NCBI GenBank assembly: GCA_027186245.1
Contig: CP114492.1
Coordinates: 503,501 to 567,500, forward strand
Source of the DNA: Coriaria nepalensis
Taxonomy: Eukaryota > Streptophyta > Magnoliopsida > Cucurbitales > Coriariaceae
Direction: 5' to 3'
Length of the DNA: 64,000 nucleotides
Numbering within the stretch: the first letter of the stretch is position 1; every line of letters begins with the position of its first letter. Shown one piece after another: positions 35,263-47,282 of the stretch. The notes beneath the pieces are model-generated. The model searched no databases, was not told where the DNA came from, and was given only the letters and a program-made list of their open reading frames with translations. The position numbers and the translations under genes are program-made.

Positions 35263-36278
35263 ATGGATAAGAAGAAGGAAAAGAAAAATGAAAAGAGACT
35301 AGCAAGAGATGGAGAAGAAGAGGGAAGAGGGAAGAAGCATTTTGTGCTGATTCATGGAGCTTGTCATGGAGCATGGTGTTGGTATAAGATAACGAGTCTG
35401 CTAAAATTATCAGGTCATAAGGTCACTGCTCTGGATATGGCTGCTAGTGGGGTCAACCCTAAGAAGGTACAAGAAGTTCGTTCATTTTCGGAATATGTCT
35501 CACCATTGATGGAATTCATGGCTTCTCTTCCCTTAGAGGAGAAGGAGAAGGTGGTCTTGGTTGGTCATAGCTTTGGAGGAGCTTGTATCTCTGTTGCCAT
35601 GGAGAGGTTTCCCGGGAAGGTTTCTGTCGCCGTTTTCGTCGCGTCTGTTATGCCCGGTCCCCACCTTAGTCTCCCGACAGCTTCTGCCGAGGTGCATACT
35701 CTCTCTCTCTCACTCTCACTCATTTATCAAATATGGTACCCACTGTATACTATTTGCCTCTGTGATGCAGTACAGTAGAAGAGTGGGGTCTTATATGGAC
35801 ACAGTGTTTACATATGATGAAGGCCTTGACAAGAAACCAACATCCATTCTCTTTGGCCCCAGTTTCATGGCAACTAGGCTCTATCAGCTCTCCCCACCCG
35901 ATGTACTTTCACTCTTGTTCATTCCATATTTCTTCTTTCACTTTCACCTAAAGTTATTTTCACTAGTAACTCTATCAATGAATTCTTCAGGATTTGACAC
36001 TGGCCTTATCTTTGATAAGGCCATTGCGTCTCCATAATGATACAGAGCAATTCACTAAGGAATCAGAAGTGAGTGAAGAAAAATATGGATCGGTTAAAAG
36101 GGTTTATATAATATGTGATCGAGACGAAGTAATCCTGGAGGATCTACAAAGATGGATGATTGAGAAATCTCCACCGGATGATGTGAAGCTGCTTGACGGC
36201 TCGGATCACATGGTTATGTTCTCCAAGCCCCAAGAGTTGTTCTCTTGCCTCCAAGAAATTGCACAGAAATATGCTTAG
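35263..36278 (+). CDS. Methylesterase (MES/SABP2-like alpha/beta hydrolase)
   Basis: Three exons: 35263..35691, 35771..35902, 35991..36278; GT-AG, in phase, 282 residues. Seen: a Lys/Glu-rich N-terminal extension (about 24 residues, unusual in charge but seen in some MES proteins), then FVLIHGACHGAWCWYK, HKVTALDMAASGVNP, the nucleophile elbow VLVGHSFGGA (Ser103), ICDRDEVILEDLQRWMI (Asp232) and DGSDHMVMFSKPQ (His260). This is the full Ser-Asp-His triad. Known: the family hydrolyses methyl esters of salicylate, jasmonate or auxin, or acts as hydroxynitrile lyase-like enzymes; the substrate cannot be called from sequence alone. An ATG 30 bp upstream is in frame, but the chosen ATG gives the more usual length. 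Confidence 0.9.
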
Positions 36279-36709
36279 GAAAGTTTACCTCATTTATAAG
36301 AATAAATGCAAACATATGGTTGTCAAAATGCCATTGTAATGCTATATGATAGTTTTATATATTATATAGCCCATGAATAAGATGACTCATACTTTACCAT
36401 GCTGATTATTAAAACTGGGCTCAAAATCCGAAACTAATATACAAATGTGATGAAATTATCGTATGAAAAACGAAAATATTTACAGAGGATAAAGCAACTT
36501 ATTATTCACAAGCTTAGCTCACTTTTCTTTAAGTGAAATCAGACTTTCCTACCCAAAAATAAAACATAAAAGATAAGGGAAAGATTAGATCACCAATATT
36601 ACAAATAGTTCAGATTTTCCCTTTTTTTCCCCTTAAATGGAAACCTAATTTTACCTCTAGGATCTAGTGAAGAAGTAAGGCAGGTAGTGTAGCTCAGGAA
36701 CTATCTGAA
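36279..36709. other. Convergent 3' region, MES and ATG101
   Basis: About 430 bp between two convergent genes. AT-rich, likely holding both 3' UTRs. Nothing else seen. Confidence 0.6.
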
Positions 36710-37472
36710 TCAGCTAAGCATACTGGGATGCCCAGTCTGGAGCATCCTCTTGATCATGTCCATTCCAAATGCAGAATCGGACGAACTGAATTGATGGCAG
36801 CTAAATGTTATTATTTTACTCCAAATCTAGTCATGAACTTCAATAACTTTATTAAGAGAGCGGATCCTTCTAAGCATATGGTAATTCATAACAACAATTC
36901 CAAGTAGAATGATTACCTTGTAATAGTTATTTCATAAGGGAATGTGATCACACAGTCACGATTTGGAATGGGAGGAACATGATCCTTTTTCTCATTCACA
37001 AATTTTATTATTTGAAACAAAACCTCGCGCAGAGATACTTCAAGTGCTGCTTTACGAACCCTTCTCTCCTCCAATGAATTCTCTGCACTCATAAGGACTA
37101 ATATCAGTGTACATTTATGGGACAATATGCAATTAATTACCGATCAAGGTCCCAACAGAAAGGTGTTGGAAAAGGTACACTCTAATACTCTATATATGTT
37201 TACCCTTCTGCAAACTTTTCAAGTGGATTTTTTTAAGCAGTATTATATATATTAAACAGGTGATAAATTATTTACCTCCTGCATCAACCAGAACTTTGGA
37301 CTGATGAGACTTGCTTGGATATGCTTTTGGAGGTTGGGCAACATTCAGATTGATATACCAATGTTCCCAATATAAACGCTCGATTTTGTTACTAAACCAT
37401 GATGCTTGTTTGTTTTTCTTTTCATAAAAAGATAAGCATATCTGCATTATTAGAGCAGACGGTTAGTAGAAT

Positions 37473-37503
<31 letters not shown>

Positions 37504-38683
37504 CGGGAAATAAAATATCAAGGTTACTGGAATAGCTTTCATTCTATCAGTAGTTAGGACATAGTGAATAAAACGGTTTAGCTTCTGGCCCAGAAAAAAA
37601 GGAACAGTTTAGCAAGGATGACACGTCATAGTGATGTTCTAGATTCATATATACAAACGTATCCAAGAGAAAAACTATTCAATGACTGGAAAAGGGCACA
37701 AAGAGAATTTTTGTGCTCCCAAGAAAATGTGGCACCTAAGTTAAAGCTTGTCTTTACAAAGTTAGAATAAGGTGATTGAGACGTCAAGATATAACCTACA
37801 ACCAAGATGATACGGTCAAAGCCAATTGCGTACCTGACTTTTCTTGTTTGGGTGTTTCTCTACCCAAATAATGAATTGATCAATCCGCTCATCAATCTTT
37901 TTTTCAAGTTCAGCATCCCCACATTGAACCTATTAGCAACAAGTAAGATTGCAATTGTACACAGTGTTTTTTTGAAGACAAAGATATCTTCTAAAAACAA
38001 GCCGAGAGAAAAAGAACTTGTGGTTCCTTGTTGCTTGTTCGGTTGCTATTGATATAAAAGAGTCTATTTCTAAAGTAGAATCTCAATCACAAACACAATA
38101 CAGAGAACACATTAAAGTATCAAACCAGAAGGGTTTTAGATTACTTACATAAGTTATTTCAAAAAGCTCCAAATCAACATCTTTGGGCCGTACAAGACCT
38201 AAAGCTCGATGAAATACAATCGTGTGCAGTATGCCTGGGTTTATTCACAAGTCAATCCAGGTGAAGAAACGCGTTACAACAAAAACACAATACATCAGCT
38301 ATACAAGCCAATTCAATATCCTAAACAAAAACGTTTATTGTTTCCAAAAATACCATTCCATTGGATTTTCGAGCGAAGTGACGAATTTTGTGTTGAATTT
38401 ACTAACATGATAAGAAGAAATCTCAACCACGTAATAAAGAGACTGCGTTTAGGTAAGCCAACAAGTTCCTGACAAAATACAAACAAAACGAAACTAAACG
38501 AAAGGGTTCACATTACAGCGGAGAACTTCGCGTATCTGGAAATGTTCAAGCTCCTGACAACAAAAATAAGATTGAGAAATCGAAGAAATCAATAACCAAT
38601 GCAGATGAAATCACAAATCTCTCGAAATCAAAAGCTAAAAATAGAAATACCAGTTCTTTGAGTTGACAAACTTCACAGTTCAT
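36710..38683 (-). CDS. ATG101: Autophagy-related protein 101
   Basis: Seven exons: 38683..38651, 38553..38517, 38234..38149, 37929..37834, 37441..37276, 37082..36917, 36785..36710; all GT-AG and in phase, 219 residues. Seen: MNCEVCQLKEL, HFQIREVLRCILHTIVFHRA, DVDLELFEITYVQCGD, EKHPNKKSQICLSFYEKK, the WF-finger region ASWFSNKIERLYWEQWYIN (Trp99-Phe100), FQIIKFVNEKKDHVPPIP, and the conserved end SSSDSAFGMDMIKRMLQTGH. Known: ATG101 is a HORMA-fold subunit of the ATG1/ATG13 kinase complex that starts autophagosome formation, in the cytosol and at the phagophore. The length matches the plant protein. Intron 4 contains a 21-bp homopolymer G run (C on the coding strand) about 40 bp before the exon 5 acceptor. 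Confidence 0.95.
37471..37503. repeat. Poly-T/poly-G tract in ATG101 intron 4
   Basis: A run of T followed by 21 consecutive G (37483-37503). On the coding strand it is poly-C then poly-A between branch-point distance and the exon 5 acceptor. Homopolymer length may be uncertain because of sequencing. Confidence 0.85.
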
Positions 38684-39493
38684 GGCGATTGGAGTGATCG
38701 ATCAGCTCGATAGTATTCAATAATCGGAAGGAGAACCCTAATCCCTTTTGAAGCTTCTGAGTCGGGAAGGGGATTTTAGGTACGAAGATGGGACTGCGTC
38801 CTCTGCACTCAACGTGAAGCGCGGAAGGAAGTCTCAGGCTGAAGCGCTTCCAAACAGATTTCGTGGAAGCAATTTTTCAATTAGATTTTCCTTTTTAATC
38901 ATGAAAAGGGCCTTTCGGCTGAAGGGTCCTCCAGAAGGGTCCTCCTATAAGAAAAAAGTTTTTAAAAAAATAACTTCCATCAAAAAATTCTTTTTTTTTT
39001 TCTTGACAAACAAACTCTTTATTTTCTTATTATTTTATAACTTTTTTTAAATTATAAAAATATTTTTATTCCTTTTTTCCTGTTTTTTACTAAATTTATC
39101 GTTAATAAATTGAAATTGAAAAATATATTAATCTATTTTAATTTGATTTTACTATTTCTTATTTTTTATTTGATCTTGACTTTTCTTGTTCGTTTGAATT
39201 ATTTTGTCTTTACTCTCTTTCAGTATGTTCAAATTTTTTTTTACTGATTGATAGATAATCATAATGAAAATATAAATTCATCTCGTTTTGTATATTTTAT
39301 TTATATTTTGCTTTCATTTCCTTCTACAATACATTAAAAAAAAAGATATAAATTTGATATACATCGGATCATCGAGCCATCAAGTAGAAGTCATAAACTT
39401 TATCTCTTACCTCTAGTCTCGATGGCTCTAGAGGTACTTTCAAGACTCATCGAGCTATCGAATATTAAGATCAGATAATTTGTGATCCTTTAA
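38684..39493. other. ATG101 upstream region and spacer
   Basis: No gene. The first 200 bp upstream of the ATG101 start probably hold its leader and promoter. The rest is T-rich, AT-rich spacer. Confidence 0.5.
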
Positions 39494-39787
39494 TCTAAAC
39501 CTAAGACCATAAATATTAAACTCTAAATTTTTTATTCTAAACTCTAAACCATAAATCTTAGACTCTAAACAGTAAATCCAAAATCTTAAATTCTAAACTT
39601 TAAGCCCTAGACTATAGATCCTAAACTTTATACTCTACACCTAAAATCCTATATCATAAACATTAAACTCTAAATATTAAACTGTAAACCTTATACTATA
39701 TACATTAAACCTTAGATCATAAACTTGATACTCTAAACATTAAACCTTAAACTCTAAATACTAAATCATAAACTCTAAAGCATAAAG
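39494..39787. repeat. Degenerate telomere-like heptamer array (42 units, 7-bp register)
   Basis: Read in sevens from 39494, the segment falls into 42 units with no insertion or deletion; most end TAAAC or TAAAT (for example TCTAAAC, TCTAAAC, CATAAAT, CTTAGAC, TCTAAAC). The consensus NNTAAAC is a degenerate form of the plant telomere repeat CCCTAAA (register CCTAAAC). This is a 294-bp interstitial telomere-like tract that has diverged mostly at the C positions (C to T or A). Confidence 0.85.
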
Positions 39788-40697
39788 TAAATGCGTATCA
39801 TATCCCATTAAATTTTTCTGATAAGATTTTTAATAAGGCAATATATCTTATATAAAAATAATACATTTCTTTTCTCTTTACCATAGTTTTTTCTCATTGA
39901 GTTTTCCTAATAAAAATTTTAACAATGCAACTTTCTTGTTCTATAGACATTCAATGGTGAGTATTATGAATATTTATGTATCTCCATTGAATCTCCTAAT
40001 AGCTCTTCCTCTTCTACCTCTTTTCCTCCCATTTTTATTATACATATTGAATGGATAAAGTATTTTGGTATTCTTAGTATCATACCATAAGCTTATGAGC
40101 TTATCATACCATAAGCTTATAAATAGAGATGTTTGAAAAGGATAAGAAATAAAAAATCTCTATTCCCCTATTTTCTCCATAATTTTTCTCTTGTTCTATC
40201 TCTTTTATTTATAACAACCAATTAATTTTTTGTATTGTAAAAAAAAAAAAAAAATCATATTTTATAACTTTCAAATATTAAGAAACTACACTATATTTTG
40301 AAAATTCATATTTATTACCTTATAATATTGAGATTAAGCAAATATTCTCCTTAGTGACTAAATTACCATCAACTTAAATATTGAAAATATTCTCGATCAT
40401 AATATAAAGTGTTAAAACAATGGTTTATTAAACGATTACATAAAAAAAGGAAGTCATCGAATCCAATCAATTCCTCATCGTCCCCCTCTTTCTAAAATCT
40501 AGCCCTTACTTTTCTATTTTCTAACAGTTACACCCTCGTAACTGATTTTTTTTGTTTTTTTTTTTTGAGAGGGAGACTAATTTTTGATAAAGCGTGATGA
40601 CTTAGTAAATATCTGCGACCGACAACTCATCCTACCACTGACAATATGAGAGACAAAGATAATAATCTATGAGTAAAACAAATGTTGGTAAGAGAAA
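39788..40697. other. Intergenic spacer
   Basis: AT-rich, with a short direct repeat (ATCATACCATAAGCTTAT near 40077-40120). No gene recognised. Confidence 0.6.
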
Positions 40698-43249
40698 CTA
40701 GTGCTTAGCAGCAGCTTTGCCGCAGAGTAATGTGGTCGGAGGGAGATCATATTCGGTATACACGCTGTGTTCGTTGTTCCCAACTCTTAGGTACAGTTGT
40801 TGTCCTAAATACCGTTTCGACCAAATCGCCGACCTCAAATTCCACATCCCCTTGTTGTCTAACGACACCAAGATTGCACTCCATGACAGTGGATATACCT
40901 GCACTGTGTGTCTTGATGGAGCATCGACTAAGTTGTAGCGTCTTCTCATATCAGGTGTCCACTTACCATTTCCATATCTGCAGTTACAAAAAATTTCAAC
41001 AAAAAATACTATAAGATTGAGCAAACTTCATGCGTAGTTAATAAAACTGCAGTTTGATCACAACGCTATCCCGACAAAGTTCAAATCATTGAGAGAGATG
41101 ATCGGAGGTTTTACCCGACTGTGAAGAAACTATTCCCGTCAAGATGCCAAGACTGGATCTCATTCTCGGAATTCTGAAAGACGATCTCGACAAAGTCATG
41201 AAGGGCGTTTGGCACGACGGAGACGCCTAGAACGGCCGCGCGAGGAGTAGTACTAGGTAAGATCTTAATGGTGTTTAAGTTAAAGACGCCCGGGATATTG
41301 AGCCAATCAGCTAGCTTCAATGGTGTGGCTGGATCAACGTAAGAGACACCATTAACTGCATATCTCAGCTTCCCATTGATCTTAGTCTTATTGTTCTCAA
41401 AAATCATTGTCTTTGTGATAGGAATTGTCCCATAATGGAATGACCCTTGTGGATTCGGCCTTGCTGCATTTGCTGTCAAATTCGTCCTGCAAGCAAAATT
41501 GTCGGACCGATATAATATTATTGACACGGGCTGTCAAACACTTACAACTCGTCTTACCAATAAACCGTGCCATGCATTACCTGAAGGTTCTAGCTTGCTT
41601 CATAGACCAGTGACGATGATAAGTTGGTCCGTTAGGGAGCGGCCCAGAAGCTGGTGTATGAGATCCGGCATAGCGTAGGATTCCGGTGACAGTGAGGATA
41701 GGTTTAGTGAAACGAGTTGAAGCAACGATGTAATAATCCTTAGGGGTCCCACGCAATAGAACCAAGAAGGCCACAGACTGGCCCACATGAATATCAATGG
41801 ATTCATACACTTCTTGTAAGGTATGAGTTCCTTCAACTTCAACCAATATCATTGTGTGACCTTGGATTCTAATGTTTATGGATGTTGCTACGCCCACATT
41901 TGATACTCTGAATTTGTATAGCTTCCCTAAGATTGAATTAGTAGTTCTAGATGATTAGAAGCTGTTTGGGAAAGTATTTTGAAATATATTTTGTATTTTA
42001 AAACCTATTTTGGAGATGTGTCGTAATAGATTTTGATTAAGTGTTTGTTACCTGCTTCGCCAACAAATGTAGCATCCTTGGACAAGCCGTTGATAAGAAG
42101 ACCGTCCGGGAGAGGAAGTTCGATGCCCGAGTCTAATTTTTTTCGCAGTGCCTAATCACGTCAATAATCGCTATATTGATTAACACCTTATAATTTTGTG
42201 TGATCATGTATATATATTAGTCTCAAATTAAGGTTAAGAAATGATTTATAAGGACCTTGTGGCTAGTTCTGTACCAATCGCCTACGACAACGGTGAAGTC
42301 TTGATAAGCGACCGGGTACGGAATTGCAATGACTGATCTTGCCGCGATGTTAATGCCCCCGAAACCTCCGGCAGCTCTGTGGAACTTTGTTGAAGGGAAG
42401 TATGAGAAGGTTCCCACTTGATCTTTCACTTGGAACTTGTATTGCCAACTTGTGTTCGGAGGGATCGGGCAGTTTGTTCCGAGCACTCCATCTTGCCATG
42501 AGTTCTTTCTCTGTTGGATTCCGTTCCTGAATTTGTCAGGATTCGTTATACTCTAAAGTATTGTTGATACTTTTTGGAAAATAAAGATCTTACATTTTAG
42601 AAATTACGCATATCACGCTGAAGTAAGATCGGCTAGTAAGAAAGATAATACGTGTAAAAAGAAACTATAAACAAATAAAAGGATAGTATAGGTATCATCT
42701 TCTTACTGGGCCCGTTATACCAAATCAACACGATACCTAGAATTTTATAAAGCAATTAAGGTGTGTGGAACTGAGGACTAACCATGTCATGAGGAAGGGT
42801 TCATCCAAGTTATTGTTGACATTGACAATTACATTGTCATTAGTGACACAATCAATGGTGGGCCCAGGGAACTGTCCATTTATAAGAATAACCTGCAAAA
42901 CATGCATTCATAATTTCAAGTAATGTTGGATGAAAATTTGGAGAACTTTACTGCAACAAATTATTGAAACAAGAATTTGATCAAACCTATTGGTCACTCA
43001 ATATTAACTCCCATTTGAGAGTTTGAAAGTTCGAATCACCAAATATCTATCCTTTTAATAATAATTAATTGATCAAACCTGCTGAGGAACACCAAGAGGG
43101 GATCGGATGCCATATGTGATTCTCCACGTAAAATATCTATATGGGTCTTCTGCTTTCACAACCCAGCTGACATGATCACTGATCATCATAAAGCAAGCCA
43201 ATATTCCCATACAAAGTTGAAGGAAGACATGATGAGCCTGCTTCCTCAT
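40698..43249 (-). CDS. SKU5-similar (SKS) monocopper-oxidase-like protein, secreted
   Basis: Seven exons: 43249..43079, 42892..42783, 42526..42256, 42151..42052, 41926..41581, 41486..41115, 40977..40698; GT-AG, phases agree, 549 residues. Seen: a signal peptide (QLCMGILACFMMISDHVSWV), FTWRITYGIRSPLGVPQQVI, NGQFPGPTIDC, NGIQQRKNSWQDGVLGTNCP, GTFSYFPSTKFHRAAGGFGG, NVGVATSINIRIQGHTM, AARPNPQGSFHYG, QSWHLDGNSFFTVGYGNGKW and GMWNLRSAIWSKRYLGQQLY. Known: SKS proteins have the cupredoxin folds of ascorbate oxidase but lack most copper-ligand His residues; members act in the cell wall or pollen tube. Here the HCH-type ligands are also missing (GMWNLRS in place of a His-Cys-His motif). It is nearest to the SKS11-15/NTP303-like group, judged from memory. 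Specific role unknown. Confidence 0.92.
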
Positions 43250-44078
43250 CTTTATGATCGATCAGTACTGTCTCTAGTACTCCTTCGATCTTCTGTTCCA
43301 GACATCAAAACATATATATAAACAATCAAACACGTACTTAAACTGTTTAAGAAAAATATACATTACATATCGATATATCTATATAAGCACGGTATGCATC
43401 GGATCACAAGCATATCGAAAGACTATCACGTTATCTTCTTATCGTACAAATTGCAAATAAGATTGTTTGTTTGCTTTTACCTTGATTTCTAGCTAGCTGC
43501 GTGTAGCTACTGTGGTCAAGCTTTTTAGCTTATAAACTGGCGGATTAAGCTTTTTATATTAATATGTATATGTATATGTGTATATGTATATCAGAAGGTG
43601 ACAGCATGGACACGAAAACCAATAACTTTTTTGGATGCTCATTTGCGGCGCACTTTATGCTCATTGCTGATCGATCTATCACACACTGAATAGTTAATAT
43701 GCTCGTATGATCAAACTATAAATTCAGTTGTCTGACCAAGAAAATATTTTAATTTTCTCGGAATCCAAACATTAATGTAGTACTTGGATTTGTCGGTGGA
43801 TAGAGGAAATTGAAGATGGGATAATATGTTAGAGTATGGTGAGCGGGAGCGGCGCAGCCGAGTGTGGATCATCATCATTCATTGCCAAGTTGCCAAACAA
43901 TCAATTCATTTCATATTTGACCAAGAAATTTTTATTTTTTTCATTTTATATATTAAAATAATTACTATTATTTATAAGTTAAATTTCAACTTTCTCATTT
44001 ATATTCAATTATATATATATATATATATATAATTGATAAATTTGGTATTCTCAATGCATTTACAGAAGTCTTGTCCTG

Positions 44079-44117
<39 letters not shown>

Positions 44118-45130
44118 TATTTCCTATTAATATTTTTTATATATTAATGGTTTTATTGAGAGTGGAGTGAATAATTACATTAAAAAAAAAGACTTTCTTG
44201 TTTGTATTTATAACTTAGATTTCAATCTTAATAAATCTCATGCACAAGTCGGTAACTATATAGCTTTTTTTTTATTATTACGTTAATTAATACCATTAAC
44301 ATTAATAAATCAAAAAGGTCAACGTGTAGCATAATTAAAGGAGATGTCAACCATTAGTTGGTCTAGAAGTTGGTACCCAATTGGATCCCCAGGTGAGATC
44401 ATCACATAGTGAGGGAACACTAGATTGATCCTACACATGACTATGTGCCTACTATTCACTTGTTTAACTTCTAGTCATATGCATTTTATATCGATTGATC
44501 GACCCGACCGTCTTGTCTTTTTGCCACAATATTTCATTTAAGTATTATTTCATGTTCATATATGAAAAATTTTGAGGTATAATTAGTTTATTATAAGCCT
44601 GATTGCAAATAGTATATAAATTTTATATGACGGATAATATGATTAGAGGAGTCTCATGCTTTATGGGTTTTTAGGTTAAATTATAATTTATTAGGATTTT
44701 AGGCTGAATTATAATGAGATTAGAAAAATGTAAGCAATTTTGTTTTATTTTGAAAACTAGCTCCAAGAATAATATTAATTATATATATATATATATATAT
44801 AATTATATTTTCTTTTTCATTTTTCCTAAATATGGGCTTTTAACTTTATTTAAAAAATATATATACTACTGAAATTTAGTGTCTTTTATAGTGAGCTTTT
44901 CACGAGTCTTTATATAATTACTAATTTACTTTTAAAAAAAGATAGAATATAATATATAGAATTAATATTTATAATTATAATTAATTAATTTATGATAAAT
45001 TGAATGTACACAAAACTTCATTCTTATGTATACTTTCAAATTTTTATTTAGACAGGTTAGAGATGACTGTTGTTCTTTAGTCATAATTTTCTGCGTTTTT
45101 CGACAACAAAAACAGAGATATGTTACAAGC
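43250..45130. other. Intergenic; SKS promoter side and AT-rich spacer
   Basis: No gene. It includes (TATATG)n-like DNA at 43560-43592, (AT)n at 44011-44030 and 44781-44800 (the latter within a self-complementary AATTATAT...ATATAATT stretch), and (TTA)n at 44086-44118. Confidence 0.6.
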
Positions 45131-45202
45131 GGATCCGTGGCGCAATGGTAGCGCGTCTGACTCCAGATCAGAAGGTTGCGTGTTCGATTCACGTCGGGTT
45201 CA
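45131..45202 (+). tRNA. tRNA-Trp (CCA)
   Basis: A 72-nt intronless tRNA: acceptor strands GGATCCG and CGGGTTC pair with two G-T wobble positions, discriminator A, D-arm with A-box GTGGCGCAATGG, anticodon loop ACTCCAGA with anticodon CCA at 45163-45165, and T-arm with B-box GTGTTCGATTC. No CCA is encoded at the 3' end, as expected for a nuclear gene. TTTTT at about 45216-45220 is a pol III terminator. Confidence 0.96.
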
Positions 45203-45529
45203 AACCCCGCTCTTAATTTTTATTCATTGGGCCCAAAATTCTCTGGTAGGCATTACTACAGTTCTTGACTCAATGCCTAGGCCCGTTGTTCCCTTTGTTT
45301 TTGGACATCAAGACCCGTTACTTTATTTTTCAATTATTTTGGGCCAATCAAAATCCCTTCTTTTAGTTTTATGTGAACACATGAATTCTTATCACAGATG
45401 GCAATGAAAGAGAAATGAGAAGGGAATGAAGTAATGGGAACTCTGAAACAATTATATAACCAACAGTCAATAGAAAACAAACATGAACTCTTTCAACACC
45501 TCAATATGTTTCGACATATACTACAATTA
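45203..45529. other. Spacer between tRNA-Trp and PPR pseudogene
   Basis: No gene beyond the tRNA terminator. GGGCCCA-like words (45228, 45280, 45340) are present. Confidence 0.5.
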
Positions 45530-47282
45530 TCACCAATAATCTCCACAAGAACAACTCCCATTTTCGAAACAATGAAACCGATTTGAATCCCTCACCAGTC
45601 ACCATAATCTTCTTCCTTTCTGCAATCTTCAAGATAAACTTAATCGCGTTATGACAATCCACACAAGTCCTCAAGTTCTTATACACCACCCGGAAGAGTC
45701 GAAATAATCCCAAAGGCAGCGCAAGCTTCTCACTGTGATACGATAGATTTTGTTCCTTCTGTTTTTATAAATTCTACAACCACTAAGTAACGAAGCCCAT
45801 AAAAACTTATCAGGCTTTATTTTCATATCATTGATTATATTCTCTGCTTCTTTAAACCAGCCTGCTTTGGCTGAAAGATCGATTATACAAGTGTAATGAT
45901 CAGGGGTATGAGTCAAGTTATGTTTTTCATTAATCGAACAGAGATATTCCAACCCTTTATTCACTAAACCGGGGTGAACACAAGCAGAAAGAACTCCAAC
46001 AAAAGTAATATGGTCCGGCTTAGTACCTGATTTTAGTAGCAAATCAAAGAAATGAAGAGTTTCATCGGGTTGACCATTTTGAGCATATCCGACGATTAAA
46101 GAAGTCCATGAAACGAAATCCAGTTAAGGCATTGATTGAAACACTTTCTTTGCGTTTCCTATGTTTCTGCATTTTGAGTACATATGAACAAGAGCGCTTA
46201 AGGCAAAAGAGAATGGGTTAAACCCGATTCTGGTCATGTATCCATGAACTTATTTGCCCAAATCTTCTGCAGAATGATCGGCACAACAGTTTAAAATCCC
46301 AGAAAATGTGAATTCGTTTGGGGTAATTTTAGAATTCATCAAGTCTCGGAACAATGAAAACCCTTCTTCTTATCTTCCATCTTCAAAGTATCTATCAATC
46401 ATTGAAGTCCAAGAAACTATATCTCTATAACCCATCCTGTTGAAAATGGTTCTAGCTCCATCTAAACTCCCACATTTTCCGTACATGCCTAGTAAAGCAC
46501 TCCATACAACTTCATCTGAGTCTAACCCTGTTCGGATTATAAACCCATGTATCTCCCTTCCGGATTTTAAGCTTTGAATAGAAGCAGAAGCAGAAAGAGC
46601 ACTATAAACTGTAAATTGGTTCGATTTACGACAACATTCTTGTTTTTGCATTGTTCTATACAACTCTAATGCCTCTTTTAGGCTGGTTTTCCTTTACAAG
46701 CCCAGATACTATAGCTGTCCAAGAAAAACTATCTCTTTCAGGCATAACATCGAGCAGTTTTCGGGCTTCTTTAAGCATCCCGAATCTTAAATACCCCGAA
46801 ATCAAAGTATTCCATGTACATAAATCTCTCTCATGCATTTCATCAAAAAACTTCTGTGCATCTAATAAACTCCCACATTTTTCGTACATGTCAAGCAAAC
46901 GATTAGAGATGAATAAGCCAGGTAAAAAGCCAGAGGCATTAGTATGAGCATGGACTCGTTTACCTTCTTCTAAAGCTCGTTGCTTGAGACAGAGCTGAAT
47001 CAGAGCTGTGTAGATTGAGGCATGGAGTTTATCGATGTGATTGAGCAATTGAACTGCTTCCTTTACGCGATTTCGCTCGCAGAGAATATCTATGGCTTCT
47101 TTGAACTTTTTCGCGTTGCAGAGGCGGGAAATGAGATTCGAATTTGAAGTAGGATTGAACAGAGTTTTGTCGACAATGGGTTTGTTGAGATTGATTCTGT
47201 GGGAAGAGAGGCTAAGAGCTCTGTGTATGAATCGTAGTGATGACGACGATGAATGAGAAAGTTCAAGTCTTGGAATTTTCAT
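45530..47282 (-). pseudogene. PPR-DYW pseudogene
   Basis: Seen: an intact first part from 47282 (MKIPRLELSH, about 205 residues) with PPR motifs (NRLLDMYEKCGSLLDAQKFF, DLCTWNTLISGYLRFGMLKE, DSFSWTAIVSGLV); then a frame change near 46660; more motifs at 46663-46370 (LLGMYGKCGSLDGARTIFNR); a stop; 46370-46050 broken by two further stops (including one after EDLGK and one after MP); 46042-45760 (DHITFVGVLSACVHPGLVNK, FLWASLLSGCRIYKN); a deletion; and a scrambled DYW end (NLRTCVDCHNAIKF, then in another frame SCGDYW-type codons and the stop at 45530). Known: intact DYW proteins perform C-to-U editing in organelles. Here the E/E+ region and the DYW zinc-site HxE part are lost, so editing function is gone. 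Confidence 0.9.

Noticed and set aside
44770..44806. AT-rich palindrome as a possible hairpin RNA or miRNA precursor
   Set aside because: It is a pure (AT)n self-complementary tract, which pairs trivially; no mature-like arm.
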